Of a stretch of DNA of 64,000 nucleotides, positions 62,474 through 64,000 are shown piece after piece. Where the stretch lies: positions 124,001 through 188,000 of the forward strand of contig NZ_JAVRIF010000001.1 in the NCBI RefSeq assembly GCF_031846185.1, read 5' to 3'. A program made the translations under genes and the position numbers. The notes under the pieces were generated by a model that saw only the letters and a list, made by a program, of their open reading frames with translations, did not search any database and was not told the DNA's origin. Every line of letters begins with the position of its first letter. The stretch's first letter is position 1. The stretch is from Thalassotalea_H castellviae. GTDB lineage: Bacteria > Pseudomonadota > Gammaproteobacteria > Enterobacterales > Alteromonadaceae.

Positions 62474-63712
62474 TTAATTGACTTTTTTCAATACTAAAGT
62501 ACCGTTTGTCCCACCAAAACCGAATGAATTACATAACGCATATTCTAATTCAACATCTCGGGCACTACCGCGAATATAATCAAGATCACAGCCTTCATCA
62601 GGATTATCCAGGTTAATTGTCGGTGGTACTTGATTATTAAATAACGCTTGCGCGGTAAAGATTGCTTCAACAGAGCCCGCGGCCCCTAATAAATGACCAG
62701 TCATCGATTTAGTCGACCCCATCATTGTCGAATAAGCAGCATCTCCAAAGACTGATTTAACGGCATTTGTTTCAGCTTTATCGCCCGCCATCGTTGAAGT
62801 CCCGTGCGCATTAATATAACCAACCTGCTCAGCATTAATCTTGGCATCACGTAGAGCATTTTTCATGGCTAACGCACCTCCAGCGCCATCACTTGGCGGT
62901 GAAGTCATGTGGTAAGCGTCACCACTCATACCAAAACCAACAATCTCTGCATATATCGTTGCGCCTCGCGACTTAGCATGTTCATATTCTTCAACAACAA
63001 CAATGCCAGCACCATCACTAAGCACAAAACCATCACGGTCTTTGTCCCACGGTCGACTTGCTGCTTGAGGTTCATCATTGCGTGTAGAAAGAGCTCTTGC
63101 AGCACAAAAGCCACCAATACCTAATTCCGTTGATGCCTTCTCAGCACCACCAGCAAGCATTGCATCTGCATCACCATGCATGATCATTCGAGCTGCGTGA
63201 CCAATATTGTGCACACCTGAAGTACAAGCCGTGACAATCGCAATATTAGGACCGCGAAGCCCTAGTTTTATCGATAAATGACCTGCCGCCATATTTAAAA
63301 TAGTCGATGGGCAAAAAAATGGTGAAAGCTTTCTTACGCCACCTTTGAGGTATTTGGTATGATTTTCTTCAATTAAAGACAAGCCACCGATACCCGAACC
63401 TACCGCAACACCGATACGTTCAGCATTATCTTCTGTGACTTCTAAGCCAGAATGTTCAAAAGCTTGAATACCTGCAGCAAGGCCGTACTGAATGAATAAA
63501 TCCATTTTTTTAGTATCTTTTCTGGCGATACCAAATTGTTCAGGATCAAAACCTTTTACTAAACCCGCAAATTTTGTTGGAAAATTACTAACGTCAAAAT
63601 GCTCAATCGCACCAATACCGCTATTTCCCGCTAATAAATTTTGCCATGTAGATTCAGCATTGTTTCCCAATGGGGAAAGCATACCATAACCGGTAATTAC
63701 AACACGTCGCAT
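62474..63712 (-). CDS. fabF: Beta-ketoacyl-ACP synthase II
   Basis: This 412-residue condensing enzyme extends acyl-ACP chains with malonyl-ACP. The Cys-His-His triad is visible: Cys163 in VTACTSGVHNIG, His near 303 in INAHGTSTMAGDKAE and His near 340 in KSMTGHLLGAAGS. The C-terminal CNSFGFGGTNGTLVL is conserved. Length equals E. coli FabF (413). It follows acpP, separated by 136 bases containing a hairpin, and is upstream of the pabC run. Confidence 0.97.
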   Translation of the reverse strand: MRRVVITGYGMLSPLGNNAESTWQNLLAGNSGIGAIEHFDVSNFPTKFAGLVKGFDPEQFGIARKDTKKMDLFIQYGLAAGIQAFEHSGLEVTEDNAERIGVAVGSGIGGLSLIEENHTKYLKGGVRKLSPFFCPSTILNMAAGHLSIKLGLRGPNIAIVTACTSGVHNIGHAARMIMHGDADAMLAGGAEKASTELGIGGFCAARALSTRNDEPQAASRPWDKDRDGFVLSDGAGIVVVEEYEHAKSRGATIYAEIVGFGMSGDAYHMTSPPSDGAGGALAMKNALRDAKINAEQVGYINAHGTSTMAGDKAETNAVKSVFGDAAYSTMMGSTKSMTGHLLGAAGSVEAIFTAQALFNNQVPPTINLDNPDEGCDLDYIRGSARDVELEYALCNSFGFGGTNGTLVLKKVN

Positions 63713-63789
63713 AGGAAGAGTTGCCTCCGATAGAATTGAATATTTGAAAGAGTTGGATTTGTCTTTATATACTCAGCTTTTATTGAGAT

Positions 63790-63822
63790 ATAAAAACAAA
63801 ATAGGCGGTAATTATACCGCCT
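63790..63822 (-). terminator. Hairpin between acpP and fabF
   Basis: An 8-base-pair stem (AGGCGGTA at 63803-63810, TACCGCCT at 63815-63822, loop ATTA) is followed on the minus strand by ATTTTGTTTTTA. Its place suggests partial termination that keeps acpP transcripts more abundant than fabF. Confidence 0.7.
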
Positions 63823-63848
63823 GATTCATCACTATAAACGAGCTAATC

Positions 63849-64000
63849 TTACTGGTTAGCAGTAACGTAATCGATAGCTGCTTGAACAGTTGTGATCTTT
63901 TCAGCTTCTTCGTCAGGAATTTCTGTATCAAATTCTTCTTCTAACGCCATTACTAATTCAACTGTGTCTAAAGAATCTGCACCTAAGTCATCAACGAATG
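63849..64000 (-). CDS. acpP: Acyl carrier protein, partial (N-terminus beyond window edge)
   Basis: These are the last 50 codons of ACP. The sequence FVDDLGADSLDTVELVMAL contains the Ser that carries 4'-phosphopantetheine (DSL), followed by EEEFDTEIPDEEAEKITTVQ and ending in YVTANQ. It is nearly the same as the E. coli ACP C-terminal half. The gene starts beyond the right edge. acpP-fabF is the standard order. Confidence 0.97.
   Translation of the reverse strand, partial: FVDDLGADSLDTVELVMALEEEFDTEIPDEEAEKITTVQAAIDYVTANQ

Noticed and set aside
1..64000. CRISPR arrays, insertion sequences, prophage, tRNA and rRNA genes
   Set aside because: No repeated spacer pattern, transposase motif, integrase, cloverleaf or rRNA sequence was seen on either strand.

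Overview
The window is a 64 kb piece of an AT-rich gammaproteobacterial chromosome. Gene content and order fit a marine member of the Alteromonadales, most likely a Colwelliaceae-type organism (Colwellia/Thalassotalea-like). The supporting evidence is HexR control of sugar catabolism, a GntR-prpB-prpC-acnD-prpF methylcitrate operon, a 180-kDa-class NAD-glutamate dehydrogenase, and small families typical of this order (DUF2999, DUF2835). The assignment is inference, because no rRNA is present. Most genes are on the minus strand. I see no insertion sequence, prophage, CRISPR array, tRNA or rRNA, so this looks like core chromosome.

Layout. 1-9188: sugar catabolism. An Entner-Doudoroff operon runs leftward (zwf-pgl-edd-glk-eda, eda cut by the window edge). 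It diverges from hexR-pyk-pfkA, and two near-identical HexR-type palindromes lie in the divergent intergenic region. 9213-11107: a LytS/LytTR two-component pair. 11283-17526: a HIT protein and a tripartite RND efflux operon. 17738-18904: a LysE-type exporter and an unknown lipoprotein. 19105-25766: a cbb3 cytochrome oxidase operon (ccoNOQP) behind a well-formed FNR-type promoter, then ccoH/fixH, the copper ATPase ccoI and ccoS. 25798-32044: DUF2999, pyrD and NAD-GDH. 32345-39216: a four-gene envelope operon (DUF1302 barrel, DUF1329, YCF48-like propeller, RND/MMPL exporter) with no assigned molecular function. 39588-48648: DUF2835-pepN, nhaC, prc-proQ, a small unknown gene, msrC and a SIMPL protein. 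48874-55843: the propionate operon under a GntR regulator with palindromic operators. 55982-57211: a fused SpmA/SpmB-like membrane protein. 57224-57650: an intergenic region ending in two hairpins and a U-tract, a candidate plus-strand small RNA. 57651-64000: the tatD-pilZ-holB-tmk-mltG-pabC-fabF-acpP housekeeping run, with acpP cut by the right edge.

How the parts fit. HexR probably senses an Entner-Doudoroff intermediate and coordinates zwf-edd-eda with its own neighbours. An ATP-type pfkA beside pyk suggests both glycolytic routes exist. The cbb3 operon and its maturation genes give microaerobic respiration, apparently switched on by an FNR-family regulator. The prp operon oxidises propionyl-CoA through methylcitrate. 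The best candidates for under-described biology are the DUF1302/DUF1329/YCF48/RND operon, the small-RNA-like element at about 57522-57592, and the repeated PrpR-type operator found also inside the neighbouring membrane-protein gene.
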